Shown: piece after piece, positions 33,601-48,600 of the stretch
Layout: each line of letters begins with the position of its first letter
Position numbering within the stretch: the first letter of the stretch is position 1
Assembly: GCA_027574665.1 (NCBI GenBank)
Contig: CM050659.1
Span: 20,065,001-20,129,000, forward strand
Direction of reading: 5' to 3'
DNA length: 64,000 bases
Source of the DNA: Rhynochetos jubatus
Lineage: Eukaryota > Chordata > Aves > Eurypygiformes > Rhynochetidae
The notes under the pieces: generated by a model
Database searches by the model: none
Told to the model about the DNA's origin: nothing
The model's input: only the letters and a program-made list of their open reading frames with translations
Position numbers and translations under genes: made by a program

Positions 33601-36600
33601 TCACCACTAGATGTCATTTCTGTCCAACATACACGAGCAACCGCTCATCTGTTTGGTGTGGTGGGAAACGGCAGGATTTTGGAAGCAAGTCTGGGGTATT
33701 CAGGAGATTTTCTAACAAACACCATTAATTAACTGAGGAAAGTGAGCAAAGCAAGAGGAACTCAATCGCATCGGTGAGAATTATTTACTGTGCTACTAAC
33801 AGTGCTTTTTACAACCTAAAGTATTGGAGCTAATTTTGGAAGGGGTGGAGGCTTTTGAAGTACAATTATCTGAGCAAGTGCTAAAAAAATGAAGAATTAA
33901 ATAACTATGAATTGGAAGCGAACCATATAATTGATTTTTTGATAATAGGAATCATTGGGTCTTATGAGGTTTCAGACAACCTTTAGCAATCATTACATAA
34001 TTAACACAATGAGTTATTGACTTCAATGGAAAGGAAAAAATGGTATTTCAATGTCTAATTTTGACAGTAAGTTCCTTTCTTTGGCACAAGGAACAAACAG
34101 TGACGGAAGCACATTAAATAGCTGGGAGATTACGTCCAAGGTGCGTACGACTTTCGATAATTTTAATGACAAGTTAGAGCATAACCCAAGCCTGCTGCTA
34201 CCTGAACCAGTAAGCGTTTGTCATGTGCTTCTCAAGATCTGGATTTGGCCACTTGAGTAGAATTCCAGAATAACAGTTTTAAGTTATATGACTTCATTTA
34301 TAAGCTCATCATAAACTAAGAACAAAGTGCTTGGGAAAGATAAGACGCGTACATCTTTCCAAAATTATGGTCCATTAGGCCCAAAGGAAAAAAAAATAAA
34401 AGCTTCCTCCAAGAGGCGCATTGCCCAAATATTTGAAAGCTACACTAAATACCTGTTTACTTGCAATTTGCAGAAGAGCTTACAGACAAAAGAAGCCCTG
34501 ACAAATTTATCTGAAGCAAACTTCTGAAGCTCCTAGGGTTTGCCAATCTTGTTAACACGTGCAAGAATCATACTGCATGCAGACAAAGAAGGAAGCACAT
34601 TTTTTATGCATTCTCCAGTCTAAACTGTTTTTTTCTCTGGGTTAGGTTCGAGTTTTTTTGAGGATCAAGCTTAAATACATTCAGAAGAAGTACAGCAAAG
34701 TTTATCTTAAAAGTACACATTTAGAACTTTTTAACACATAAATAACTTCAAAGTCATTGGATTTCCTGCGGGTAATACCCCCTATCAGCTTTACCTCACC
34801 TGCCCCCTCCTAGCCTTTCCCTGTGGTTAACAGGTTCAGAGAAAATGTTCTGTAAACTCAGGGTCTGTTGGATAGCCCAAGATGGTGTTATTTAAAAAAA
34901 GGACACTGTTTGAATGCAATTTCACACTGAGTTCTGAAAGCTTTAAAAGTACAGAATGGTGTTCTGGTTTTGAGAGACAAGGCCAAATGAGATGCTTCTA
35001 CAGATGAAGGAGATGCTGGTTTTCCTCAGTCTGTACAGCACTTTCCCCCCATTTTGTGACCATTACGTACAGACATAAATGAAAATGACAACACCTGGGC
35101 TATTTAGATGTGAAGTCACTATAAAAGCAGAGCAATAACTCATTTCATATTAACGTTCGCCCCCCAAACTGGCCCTCATAAATACTGAGATAATCCGTCT
35201 CCTCACAGGATCAATCCCTTTTTTACAGCACAGCACTGAACCGGGACAAACTTGTACTCATTGGGCCGTAATTTTGGCTTAAGAGAAATCTGCTTGTGGG
35301 GAGGAAAAAGGCCCCTTTCAGTGACTGATATATTTTTGTTATATGGAGTAGCAACATGGTTTTCAGCCCTGGGAGTATCCTTCGATCACCTGGACTGAGT
35401 CATGCAGGTCTATGAATGTCCAGAGACATTTTTATCTAGTTCTGTAATTGTAGGCATTTTCTGTTTAAAACATCTTAAATACTCTTGCCAGAGGCAGCAT
35501 TACAACATAGTTCACAGTACAGTATCTCTACCAAACCCAATATTTTTGCCTTCATAAAGCAAACCACTTTTAAAATGACTTACCTTTTCTAGGTATGTGT
35601 AACTCCATATTTTACCATCTGCCCATGTTCTGGAAATTATGTTCCCACTTGGATCATACTCCATTTTCTCAGTCCAGGTTCCTCTTTGGATGAAGGTGAC
35701 TAATCCAGAATGTGAATAAGTGATATTGACCTCATTGTACTTGCTGATGGGTGACCATAAAATTGGGCGTCCTGTCTGGTCATACATAATCCGAAGAGTG
35801 AATTTTCGATGATCATCATAAATCTTTCCTGTTCTGGTTACATGATCAAAATCAATGGAGAGCAGGTTTCTGTTGTGGGCCTAAACACAAAGATACAGTA
35901 AGGTAAGAAAAGAATGCATCTTAATTGCACATAACAATCATTTTGGTGCCAGCTCTAAGCAAAATATGCAATGGTTTAGCGATATGATGGAGAATTTAGG
36001 CCTTATTACAGAGAAGAAATTAGAAAAATATTTGGATGAGAAACAGGATGACCGAGAAACAAAACACTGCTTGAATTCAGTGTTATTACACTTTGCATTA
36101 CAAGTTTCTTCCCATTTCCATGTGCTAAACCATCACTCTTGCTGTCACATTTTCCTAAGTTTTTCTTCTTTCTTCTCAACTTTCATCTCTTTGTGGATGG
36201 ACTTTTTGGTTCCAGCCAAAGATGTGTAGTTAAGCCCACAGATTAACAAAGATAACCTACCTCACATCCCCTCTCTTATGCTCTGTTAATGCTGACAGGT
36301 CAGTTACTGCTCTGGGATAGCCCAGGCCAGGTCGGTCACACAGTGATGTGGCAAAGTGTGCTTGCAGCTCCCAAGGACCCTGTTCACCAGCATTCTCATC
36401 CTGCTTCACAAAACCACACCACTCCCAGAGCTTGTGAAAGCCAGAGGCAGTGGTGCTTGGTGCCAGGCTTATTCCTTGTTGCAGCTCTCCTCCCACATTT
36501 GGGACCTGCAACTTTTGTTAACTCACTGTGTCCAACAGACTAACAGAGTGACAGTCCAATTCTCAATCTGAAATCAAGTTCAAAGCTCAGCCAGATTCAT

Positions 36601-39600
36601 GAAGACAAAATATATTTATCCATTGCTTTCATCACCTTCCTCCTTACAGCATTCAGTCACTGGGCAATCACTATTACATTCCATTTAAATCAGAGATATG
36701 ATTTAGGGACCCATAAGATACTGTTCATGGACTTGCCTTTTTCAGATCAATGCTCAATGTGTTCACTGTATTAATCTACTACTTTTTATCTAATCACAGG
36801 ATGGTTTAGGTTGGAAAGGACCTTAAAGATCACCTAGTTCCAACCCTCCTGCCATGGGCAGGGACACCTTCCACTAGACCAGGTTGCTCCAAGCCTCATC
36901 CAGCCTGGCCTTGGACACTTCCAGGGATGGGGCATCCACAGCTTCTCTGGGCAACCTGTCCCAGTGCCTCCCCCCCTTCTCCGGGAAGAATTTCTTCCTG
37001 ATGTCCAATCTCAGTCTCCATCTTTCAGTTTAAACCCATTACCCCTCATCCTGTCACTACCTGCCCTTGTAAAAAAATCACCTGTATTAATCTATTCCAA
37101 TTAATAAATTCCTTACAGCGGAGACGATGCAGGTGTCAGCATAGTGCACAGCGCAGTGCTGGCTCCTCACTGAGACCTGGAGGCATAGCCGTAAAGTAAA
37201 TGGTTAAGAATACCTGTTTAATAATTCAAGCCGGGATCATATGGTGGGAGTGATTAGAAAGAACATTTTTTTCCTTCCCCTTTCTGTTTTTAGATACAAA
37301 ATAATTTGAAAATCTAGAAGAAGCAGGTGTTCTTTCTTCAACTACCATTCCTGGGGTTTTATATACACACATGTCTAACTTTAATGGTGTTCATTTACAA
37401 TAGCTGTAAAATACCTATATACCCCTGTAGACTGCTGTACCTACTACAATTTATGCTCTAATGATAGTTAAGGAGCCCAAGTAAAATGTGATCCTCGGTT
37501 CAACTGTATCTGCTTGTATACAGTCTGATGGATTAAGTTTATTATAATATATTTCTTTGTAAACTTCTTGCAATTTCTAAAAACAAGCCTTCTTGGTGGT
37601 AAAATGACTGAAAAGCAAGCAGGGGATACACCATGGCTCATATTGTTACTGTCTATGTACATATTTAATGTCCTTATTGCTGTTATTATTATTATTATTG
37701 CAGAATGCAGTTAGGAGAAGGGGAAGTCTTGAATACAAATTGCTTGCAATCTAAACTTCAGGGACGATACAACAAATAAAAACGAAAACCAGAGGCAGAA
37801 TTAGCAGGGAAGTGGATAGCAGCAGTGTTTGAAAGCTCACAGAGTTAAAATACAAGTTTGGGTGGATACTATTATTTCCCTTACATTCCATGTTTATGAA
37901 TAATTTGTTTACTTTCTTGTATTAGATTTAAGTTAAATTAACACCCTTCGCAAGGCAAGACAGGATGATACAGGGGTAGCAGGCCTCATTTCAATGTCGT
38001 CACTGAAAAGCTGATTTCAGGTCCCACTGGCTTTTTAAAGACAACTCCAACATACACACGATGTAGTAGGGAGCTCCTGTGGGGGGCTGGAGGTTGTAAG
38101 TTCTGCTACAAGCCAGGGAAAACTGGTTTCTGAAAGCAATGTCAGGTCAGAATTTCAGCTGATGAAAATAGGTAGAAAATTCAGCCGACTTCAGTAATAA
38201 TGTTTGTAGTACATAAAAAGAGATATTTATTATATATTTTTAAACATTCATTGACTCCCCTACTTCCATCAGATTTATAGCTAGAAATTTTGCAGCGTAA
38301 ACAATCGCATAAATGTGCGCTCCTCTTGACTTCCATTCTCAGACCTAAACTGTCGGCAATGTGTAAATCAGATGAGATGATTGTATTATTTCCCTGTCTG
38401 TGTTTTCATTTGCGTCAATGTAAACTGTTACACACTGGCAGAGGATTTGGTCCTGTCATTAGAACTTGCTGTAAGACTGGTAAATAAAGGGAGATCATTT
38501 GTGAAATGCAATAATAAACATATCTGTCAAAGTCTGCATCTGCTGGACTACTTTGAACTGAGACCAGTGAGTTATTTCCTTTTTTGTTATTTAAAAAAAT
38601 AAAGGCCAAAATGAGGAAGACTGGCCAAGCATTCAATTTTCAATTTTGTAGATATTCAGCTATAAAACCTGGACTGCATCCAATGCCAAGTTCCTCTAAG
38701 TTATGCAAAAGACAGGAGGGAACAGAGCTGCATCCTAATCAGTATATTACTATGCATCATGCTCGTTGGTTTTAACAACAGCCTTTGCTTCATTCTTAGA
38801 AGTCAATTAAAATAGTGGTTCAATTGATAAAAAAGAAGTCTTGCTAGATTAAGATTGATGTTAAAATGCCTGATTGTACATAGATTTATTATTAATATAA
38901 AATGCATACATGCCTACAGACTGTGTTATATACTTTCAGGAAGCGCCAGGGCAGGCAGTTCTGCACTTAAAGGAAACCTGTGATTAATTCCTGTTTCTCA
39001 CATTGATTTAGATACTGAGATAAAATTAGGTGTCTGTTCTAACATTTCAGTTAACTTGTTTCTGCTCTATTTCTAGAGCAGGGAATTTGCACCATGCAAA
39101 AATCCCACTTCTGAAACCACAACATTTACAGCATTATTCAGAATGTGTTAACGGTGGCCTCTTTCCAGAACTGAAAATAACACTAATAGTGACATGCTTT
39201 CAAGATGGTTGCTAATTGTGATTAAGAACGAAAGATGTTAGCACCAGGCAGAGAAGGAAAAGCTTTCTTCTTCTCAACTAGGTCATCCTTTACCTCATCC
39301 CCAGCTACCTGCCTTCTAATTTATACCTCTTAGCACTCAAAGCCGTTTGTTTCAATGACTGTATCAGCACTGATCTGTAAGTAACATCTTTAAACCTCAT
39401 TTCTATGCCGTTTTTTTTTTTTTTCCTCTCAGCAAACTCTTCCATTGTGCTGTTTTTTATCTTTAACTGAGGGCTCCTGCAAGTCTGTTCATTTCCACTG
39501 AGAATGGTCCAATCCCCAGAGCTTTTCTTTACATATATTTTCAAAGTTCAGCGTAGTTCTTTTTGCCCTACATTGCAAGCTTTCTAACACACTTCCTATT

Positions 39601-42600
39601 ATGCCAATCATGGCATATTAAGTGTTTAAAAACTTTCTTTTTAAAATTTAACTCACTAAAAGTTTTCAGAAGGTCTCACCAGAACCCCATCTGGCACAAG
39701 GGCTTCTAATGATGCTACATTTTTTCTCCCAGCAGTAGTCAAGGACCTGTCAACAGTAAGCCCTAAATCCCTTTCATTATTTGGGCTAGTGCTTCAAACA
39801 CACTATACGATGGGATTTTTGCTCCCACTGTCCTGCATATTTCTTTTAATCATCAAGGAAAGATAGCTGTCTCTGGGTAAAGTCTTTGCCAGATGCACTG
39901 TTCCAGCTCCTTCCACCTCCACGGACTCTACTCCATCAGCGTCCCATGCAAACTTCTCAGAGCTAAAGCTGAACTCCAGGACCCATATATTTCACCTGCC
40001 CTCCAAAGTCCTTCCTATTGGCAGTAACAGCCTTGATAGTCTATTTCTCCTTTCCCTTATGTCTATTTACAAGGTGTATCCTATGTGTAGACTATTTCTC
40101 CTCCTTTCCACTATCAATTCATCATTCCATGTGCTATCCCATCAGGTTCCCTCCAGCACTGCCCTGCCCTGACGGCCCTCAGAGAGTCCTAGAGCTCAGT
40201 TCACTTAAGGGAGGGAAAAACATTGTAATACAGGCAGCTGACTTGTCCTTCTGCATAGGCTGGGACAATCCACAAGCCCCCTTGATCTTGGGTAGGTATA
40301 AAAAGGCACGATTCACAGAAATAACAATGCGATGATCAGTCCTGTGATGCTAGTGGATACTTATGGAAAGACAGAGAGTGTAAGGTAGAAGCCCATCAAA
40401 ATCATTCTTACACTTCACCTTCCATCCTCTCACTGGATGAAGGTGAAGGAGGAGTAGACGAGTGGTTCTATGCACCGACAGGCTGATCCAGAGGCCCGTC
40501 AGGCAGTTGAGCTCTGGATAGCTTCAGTGTTGCAGTATTGCAGTGAACACTTCATGCCTCCAGCCAGAATCCATTTAATCCTGACCAATTTGTGAATTTG
40601 CTCCCTTTTTTGGCAGGCAGTATTAAGGATCATACAGAAGCAAGTGAAAATGAATTAAAAGAACCTGCAATCAGTTTCGACAATAGAAAATATAAACTGC
40701 ATAATAGGAAGACTGGGCAGGATGAAGTACTTATATTTAATATAACTGTCATGAACAACTTGGCCCTGGCAATGTAAGCGGAATAAATGACTGACTACCT
40801 CCTTTCTGCTTAAGATTTTATTACGTAAGATCCTTTAAAAAAATGTGCCGTACAGTTATTTAAGCACAAATTCACACAAAAATCAATTGATTAGCTAATG
40901 TGAGCCATGGAGGCCACAGTTTAGATTCTGGCACCTTAACACACATTTGCCACTGCAGTAAGTTCATCCCCCTCCCTGGACAGGGTGATGAGGACTCGCA
41001 CTATGCTAGAGAGCAGGCAGTCAGAACATGGGCAAGAAAAATTAAATGAAGCTTTTCTCCAGTTGCAAGATCCTGATAAAGTAACTGTGACCGTCAAATC
41101 TGAATGATGTCCTTTCAGACAGGTGCTTCACACGCAGTGCTCGGTCTGGCCAGACCATCCGAGTCTTGCATTTTTGACTGATCAGAGCAGTAGAAACCCA
41201 AACAGATGATGCACTTTTAAAAAACAGGTAGTATCTCAAAACCAAAAGACAATCTAGAGATTTTAATAACCATCTCTATATTTTCAGAGCGAACAGATGT
41301 ACCTTCAGCAAAAACACCTATCCAGAAAGATTGCAGTTAATAATGCAATATTTTTAAGGCCAAAATTCCTGGTTGTAGTACTGGTACAGGAATTTTAAAG
41401 TGCATCATGTGCAAAACAGAACTGATTTTGTAAAAAAACCTGCTCTGCAAGGTAGTACTCTCTGAGCCTTAGCCTTACCTAATTAAATGCTGAATGTTGA
41501 CCATCTGTCATCGTAATCTGCGAGTTCTCCCCACAGATAAAAATAAACCCTGGATGCAACGTTAAAGTAATTCTTTATTAGAGCCATAGTGTAACCCAGC
41601 CAGAGGGAGTGAGGGCATTTGAGCGTGTGTGGCAGAGGGCAGAATACACAGCCTGTCTGGATACACAGGGAGGCCCTGTAACACTCTGGCTTGCAGGAAG
41701 CACTGCCCAGGACACCCAAGGGGTGCCCTGTGAGACCCTCTGTCCCAGGAAGGGGCTAGAACCTGTTATTTCCCCTAGTAGAAAGAGGGTTGATAGATCT
41801 GAGAGAGGCAGAACGTGGCTCCAACTCTGCTGCTGTGCCAGAGTAACTACACATCGTCCTTTGCTCACAGCTTCTTCCAAAGCTATAATTAAGTCCTTAG
41901 TTGAAAAAGAAGAGGAAGAAAAAAAGTAATTATGTCTTGAGGTCAAATCTCACAACCAAAATCAAACAGAGATCAAACATCCCTGCAACTGTCGGATGAG
42001 TTTGGTTTTGAAATTCATGGCTGGGGCCCACCATTGATACAAACTTTCCATTGCTCTTCTCACAAAGTAGAACATTTCAACATGATTTTAGTTCAATGAC
42101 TTTCAAAGGGAACATTGCACTTTACACCAGAGGAAGCCTTACCCTTAGCCTTCTCTCAAACGTGGAGATATTGCCTTTGGTCTGCTCCCTCCTTTGCCTC
42201 CATTCAATGAGATTTGAGTTATGCTCTCCAGGCAGGGAGATATTGCACTTCCCTAACGTGGGGCTGACAACCCCTGCTAGAATATGAGGCTCCGTGTTAA
42301 GCGTGATTTCCATTCCACTGGCAAAGGTGACTCTCAGAGACCCATCTGGGCTGACCCGGTAGATATTCTGCGTGTTATCTGTCAAAAAACGACAACCGAA
42401 AACAGGGAAGAGAGAAAAGTTCAGATCGACGAAGCAAATGTTAGGTGCCATAGGGCTTTGTTTGTCCCTAGGTTACAGACAGCTCAACACACACCAGCTG
42501 CAGTGTGATTTCTGCAGCCTGTAACCTCCAGGCCTTCCCATGTCTAAAGAGAATTTTACTATGTTTGGCCTGATGATTTCCATTGTGAGGGTTTCCTGCA

Positions 42601-45600
42601 GCAGGAATAAAGGGCTTTTGCTTTCAGCTTGAAAGTATGCAAACCCATAGGCTGGGCTTTGACCACCAGTAATTCTGATGGTTTTAGCATGTTGGGATCT
42701 GTTAACAGGATAGTTAAGTGCTAGCAGGACGTGGAGGGCCCAGAGCAGGTCTCCACTGAGAGGATGCAGAGCACACAGCCACTGCACGCTCCCCTTCTCT
42801 TGCCTGGGCACTGTGATTCCTCTACTGCAGGCCAAGCTGTGCCACATCACTGTGCATTTGGTCGGGGTAGGGATATGAGGCTACTGTGGCTCAGCTGCCA
42901 GGGGCAACTCGATCATGAGCCTGAATGTTTAGAGCTGAGAGGCAAAGCAAAAGTCTCACCCTTAAAATGCAATCGAATTCATACCAGCTGGGGACTATGA
43001 AAAACATCCTTTTTGTTAAAGCTGGTCCACACAGATGTAACTGGTCCAGCTCTTGAGATGTGAACACGTGAAAAATTGTTGGGTTTGTCGGAAAGTGAAG
43101 ACAATAGGCAATACATTAAAAGAGACCTTGTGATTTATCTGTAAATATAGCACGTCTGGTTGGCTGTTCGCAGGATGCTTCATGATCATCTCACAGAGAT
43201 ACGAAAATATGCAAATAATATGAATTCATAAATACGATTGTTATAATAACAACTACAGCTGTTCATTTCTGGCACTGCTAGCACTTCCCTGAGACAGAAT
43301 TTGGTAACCCACCAACTTTGAGGAGTTTCAGATTTAAGGACAGACATACAATCAACCAGTCAGTAGATGATGCAGAGAGCAGATGGGGTCACTTGGACAA
43401 AGCCTAACGGGATAAAACAGCGTAATGTAATTATTTCCACTTGTTCCGTGCTGTCTCTGCAACGCCATACAGAGGAATGAGTGAGTATTGTGTGAGGTGA
43501 GTTCTTCCTATTTTTATGTTATAGATCAGAATTTGAGAGGAAGAAAAGTCCTGTGATTTGCTCAGAGCTACAAAGCTTTTTTATAGCAACCTGGAAGGAA
43601 ATCAGAGAGCTATTTCCCAGCACCTGCTCTCTCAAAGCCTGAAAAATCCACTCACAACAAAAAAATCACCAAAGAGGAAAAAGCTCAGATCAACTGAACT
43701 GTATAAACCCAGAACTTTGGTGAATAAATCTGCAAAATCTGGAGGAGGGCACTGGAGCACTTGGGCAGAGAGTGAATTCTTCTCAAGAGATATGATATTG
43801 TCAGGGAAATACTGTGGTGTCTTCAGGGGTTGAAATCCCACCCCCAAGGCAATCACCAGCAGAGGTGGGTCACGCTTTCCTCCTTCCTAAAGTGCTGTCA
43901 CCAGGACACAGCACTACCAGACAGAATTCACAGCATTGGCCAAACAAGGATTTCAGTGCTAAAACGTCAGTGGAGCATGTCATTTTTTTGGGCAGTATTT
44001 CTCAGAATAACAAACCTCTGAGGATTATAGGTCAGCCTAAGTCCTCCAGATACTGAAGTAGAAAGTAGCACGTAAAGCCTGCAGACATCAGAGATTTCAA
44101 TAACTAGAATCTATCCATGGGACTCTTCTAGGAGGAAAAGAATTCACATGTGGTTTGTTCTAATTGGTACCCCAGGAGAATTTTAAGTACTATCTAGCTA
44201 TTTGCACTGAAGCAAGGAAGAAATAAATGAACTAATTCTAATGTCGTTTTTTTTGGCAAACATTTAAGAACACAATGGTGTCTAGCGTTTGAAACATAAT
44301 GATTAGGGAAGAAATAATATACGTGCTTTAATTACCTTGTTTTAAAGTATATATTGTAGAGGTAGCAGAGAAGTTCGTGGCTGTGATCACATTCTCTCTG
44401 TTTGAAGTGTCAAGTTCCACTCGTGTCAGTTTTTCAACATCGCTGTGGAAACTGCTGACTTCCCCAGTCGGGAAGGTCGCGTTGGTCAGATGGCCATCGG
44501 AGTCATACCTGCAAGACATGATGTTAAAGAGCCACAAAAATACATCGCTATTGTCTTGTAGATACTCCTAAAATTAAAAAAAAAAAAAAAAAAAAAAAGG
44601 GGAAAAAAGTAAGAAGCATTATCCACACTGTGCCATAAGTAAAAAAAGGGCAATCGGTCCATTTATTCGCTCAACATGCACTCATTCCCTAAGCTGAATC
44701 CCTGCTTAGACTCTTTTTCAGTGGTGCTGGATAAAATACAACTGGGAATAGTTGCTACCTGCATCACTGAGCTTCTGCCAGGGGTCCCAGCCCTGGGGTG
44801 TAGTGCACCAGCAGCGCTGCAGGAGGGCGGCCGCTGAAGGTCACCCGGCGTTCAGGCAAACAGCTACCCAAAAAGGTGTTTTCTTACCCCAGAGTTGAAA
44901 CAAAACCAATTCTGAAATTCTGCAGCGCTCAAAACCTGCCTTTTGTTGTTGATACGTGAAGTACATAATATGAATGGTGAACTGAAAAAGGGGACCTAAA
45001 GCGTAACAATAGCGACAAAATTAGATTGAAATCTGCAGCGATTAAGTTGCCTACATGGTTTTTACTCTTCTGTTACGTTTCCCATGGGCCTACTCAAATC
45101 AGCGGGAACTTCTCATCACAAGTAACAGCACCAGAATCCAGAGCACCACGTTTTAGTTCACCTGAATTTCATCAGTGCTAAAGAAATTCTTTTTGTTTAA
45201 GGTACTTTATGTGAATCAGGCCATCTTATGAAAAAGTCAATAATTAATTCAAAAGCTCTGGAGTGGTGTTTCTAATGGGTCTTTTCAGTTCTACAGATAC
45301 AGTTGTTCTTTCTGATGGTTCACATAAAAAACTATGCACAACATGGCTTGGTGCTTGATATTGTTTCACATGAACGCCTTCTGTCTTAAAAACCTTCTGA
45401 TGCTAACACATTTTTATTCATCCAAGACACCTCACTGGTACTGCAGATGTATTTGCAGGAGTAAAATCAACTCATGTTCATAAAATAGAAGCCTATTTGT
45501 GCAGGTAGGAAAGCGTAATTAAGTTTTCATGTTTTATTAACTGTCTCCCCTCGTTCCCAAAACATATCCTCAGCTGCTGTATCAACCGGCAAAGCTCTGC

Positions 45601-48600
45601 TGCCTCCAATGGAGCTCTTCCAATTCACATCGGCAGACGATCTGGCTATGTCCTTCACTTTAATGTGTTGGCATCATTTCCTTAGGATCTTCATTTCCCT
45701 CTGATTAGCCAGACAAAATGTATATGTCACAAGAAGTATCGGTGTAAAAACCCAGAATTTTTCCTCTTCCCCCCAGTAGAAAAAAGAAAAATAGAGCAGC
45801 TGTTGTTTTCAAATGAAACACTGGAGAATGAACTAGTGACCATCCTGTGTTTTTTGACAAATAAATTAATCAGATGTTAAATACAATCCAATCTCTCTCT
45901 CTTTCACCTCCTACTGCCCTCACATTCATCATGCAACTTATTTACATTCCACCCTCACGCTGGTTCTGTGCAAACTGACTGGGTGCCACACCCAGCGATT
46001 AAAATGGACTCAGATCACTACTCATCATCATTAGAAAACTCTAGGAACATTGGACAGTTATATTTCATTTACTGCTTGATCTAACAGATATGACAGCTTG
46101 CTAGGTTATTTGGATTTTCTACCATGTCATAGAAAAATCTCAAAATCATGCATTTTTATGGTGTAAAAGCAGCCAGTTTATTGGAATGTAACTTGTATGC
46201 AAGACTCGGGATCCATCTTCACTAGGGATCCAGTTTTGCTGCTGACAGTGCTGCTGCTGAGATATAAAACTCCCTGTGTAGCTGAAGATGGGATAAACTG
46301 TTGTAGATGGCTGGCCAGATACGGTTCTGAGTTATAATGAGACTAGAGCACATGCCTATGGCCTCTTCCTCATGTGGATGGTCCCACTGACTTCAAGGAG
46401 AACTTGCAGTTTAGTGTCTCAGTAATGATTCCACAGTGTGACCGTCTAAGGGGTTGTTTTATTCCAGGTTGCTCCAAGAAACCCAACCCTCTGAGGACAG
46501 GTTCTGCCACCTTCCACATGATGAATAGTAGCACACTAGGACTCAGTTCCTACAGAGCAATGTCCTACCCATACTAATTGGGGCAGAATCATGACATATT
46601 TCTTAATGTTAATTTTGGGCCCAGTTATGCCACTGTTAATCATGTCAGTGACCATTTAATCATGCAAATAATTGCATTGATTTCAGTACTCACATGAGGA
46701 AGTGCTCACCAGTATTTGAAATGCACACTTGGGGATATATCTTCACAATCCATTTGCATTTCTCTGTGTAGCACAGTTAAGAGTTATATCGTTTCAAAGG
46801 GGAAGCGGTCTAATTAATTTTTTCGGAGAGAGTTGTTTCTTGCAGGTGTTTTCTTGTCCTTGATTTAATAGAGGCCCAGTGCTCCCCCTCCCCTTTTACA
46901 GCTTTAATGATACAATATTAAAAAAATTTGGATGACTGAAAATTGTACATTAGCTATAATTTTATGCAAGAGCTCTTTCAGTACTTCCATTCCATCAGAT
47001 TAGAGTAGATGGATGACAAGTACTTTTGTAGGTGGTTTTCTACCTCATAATAATTTCCCTCTGTGAGTGAATCTGACATACAGGTAGATGTTCTGAACAG
47101 TTCATTATCTTTGCTCATATTCCCAAGTATGTGTGCTACGTGTTGTTAAACAAACTCATCCCTATTTCAGCTTGACAGTGCCATGGGTTGAACTTGCGGC
47201 TGTGAATGCAAATCTAGCTTAAACAGAGAAGATGATTCCAAGCAATTTCAACGTTGCTCATATGATAATTCTCAGCTCCAATACTATGTTCATATAGGAC
47301 TTGGAAGCAATTGACATATAAGTAACCCCTTCAAAAAAATCTAATTTTCAAATTGAAATTGGGTGTCAGTTCAGAATGTGACCCGTCTGGGAAATAATGT
47401 CTAGTTAAAGGATAACTAAGGAGCATCACACCTCATGACCTATTTATGGCAGATGGTGAGCAGCACCTCCTGAAAGCACATCTACTCAGCACAGCGCTGA
47501 TTACAGCCAACTGCCTCTCTGGCTGCAGCAGGTTGGGTGACATTCTGGGTATCAGCCATTCAGGAATTTGTAATATATTATGAAGATGACTTAAAATATT
47601 GGACTGAACATAAATATTAATGACAAGTTCACTATTTAATTCTGCTGTTGTTTTGTAATGCTACTGACTGTGATTTGGCTAATTTCTGTGCACGGTCTTG
47701 CAAAGCCTGGCCAACTCGAAGCAACAGTGAGGACAGTGTTACCTTGCCTGCAGTTAAAGCTGCGAAAGTATGAAAAGCTGTTAATTTAGCAAAATTTCTT
47801 TGTGTTATCCATATAGTTCAGATCAATCCTTTCAAGGCACAGGTATCTCTTTGTGAAGAAATCTCTATTAAATACAGTGGGTGGCATTTGCAAGCAGGTG
47901 AAGTCCCTTAAAAGATCTTCCTGTGCTTGAGTCATACTTCAACAAACAACTTGCCTGAAGACAACAGGAGCAAGTAATAGTGGTGTGAAATGGTTTACAC
48001 CTGATGTCAGTGGGACAGAGGAAGAATACCAAGATTGAGAAGCACATGACTAAAAAGAATCCGTTCTGCATGCTCTAACAATCAGGGCCCTGCAACGATG
48101 CATGGTGTTCAGCACTTCCGGAAGTAACGGGCATGACTTGGAGCTACTGTAAAAGCTTTCTGGAAGTGTTGTTGGTCCATGGTATGGATTCATGGCATCC
48201 TCAAGGAGGGATTTAAATGGATCACTTTCAGTGCTGAAGTTATTACAAAGAAACATATATTTTAAGTCAGTTCTGCTTATAAAAGTTAACCCTTAGACCG
48301 GTGTTTAAACAGCACCGGGACAACAGTGAGCTTTGTCTTGTTGCAAGATAATTTAAATTTGTATCAGTAGATGCCTGATAATGAGAACTGAACCGGGAAG
48401 GCCCTGTGTGATTGTGTTTCCCCTCATATTATCAAAAATGACCCTCTCTAATGGTTTATACTTATGTCCACCCTATTAATTTAGTCTTTGGCAGAATAAT
48501 AGAAGGCAGAATGGAAAAAACATCCCCTTGAATAAAAAATCCCACGCACAAGGCAGCAGTTTCCTCTGCTTTTATCCTACTTCTATTTTAAGAAAACATA

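Larger units (their letters stand above)
35881..42142 (-). other. TENM1: TENM1 intron (6.3 kb)
   Basis: Phase-0 intron. It contains the CR1 copy at about 36793-37083, a short ATT microsatellite (37683-37700) and a T-run (about 39411-39424). No exon recognised. Confidence 0.85.

Noticed and set aside
33516-33728. 70-codon + strand frame in a TENM1 intron
   Set aside because: Short, no domain, no splice context; likely chance.
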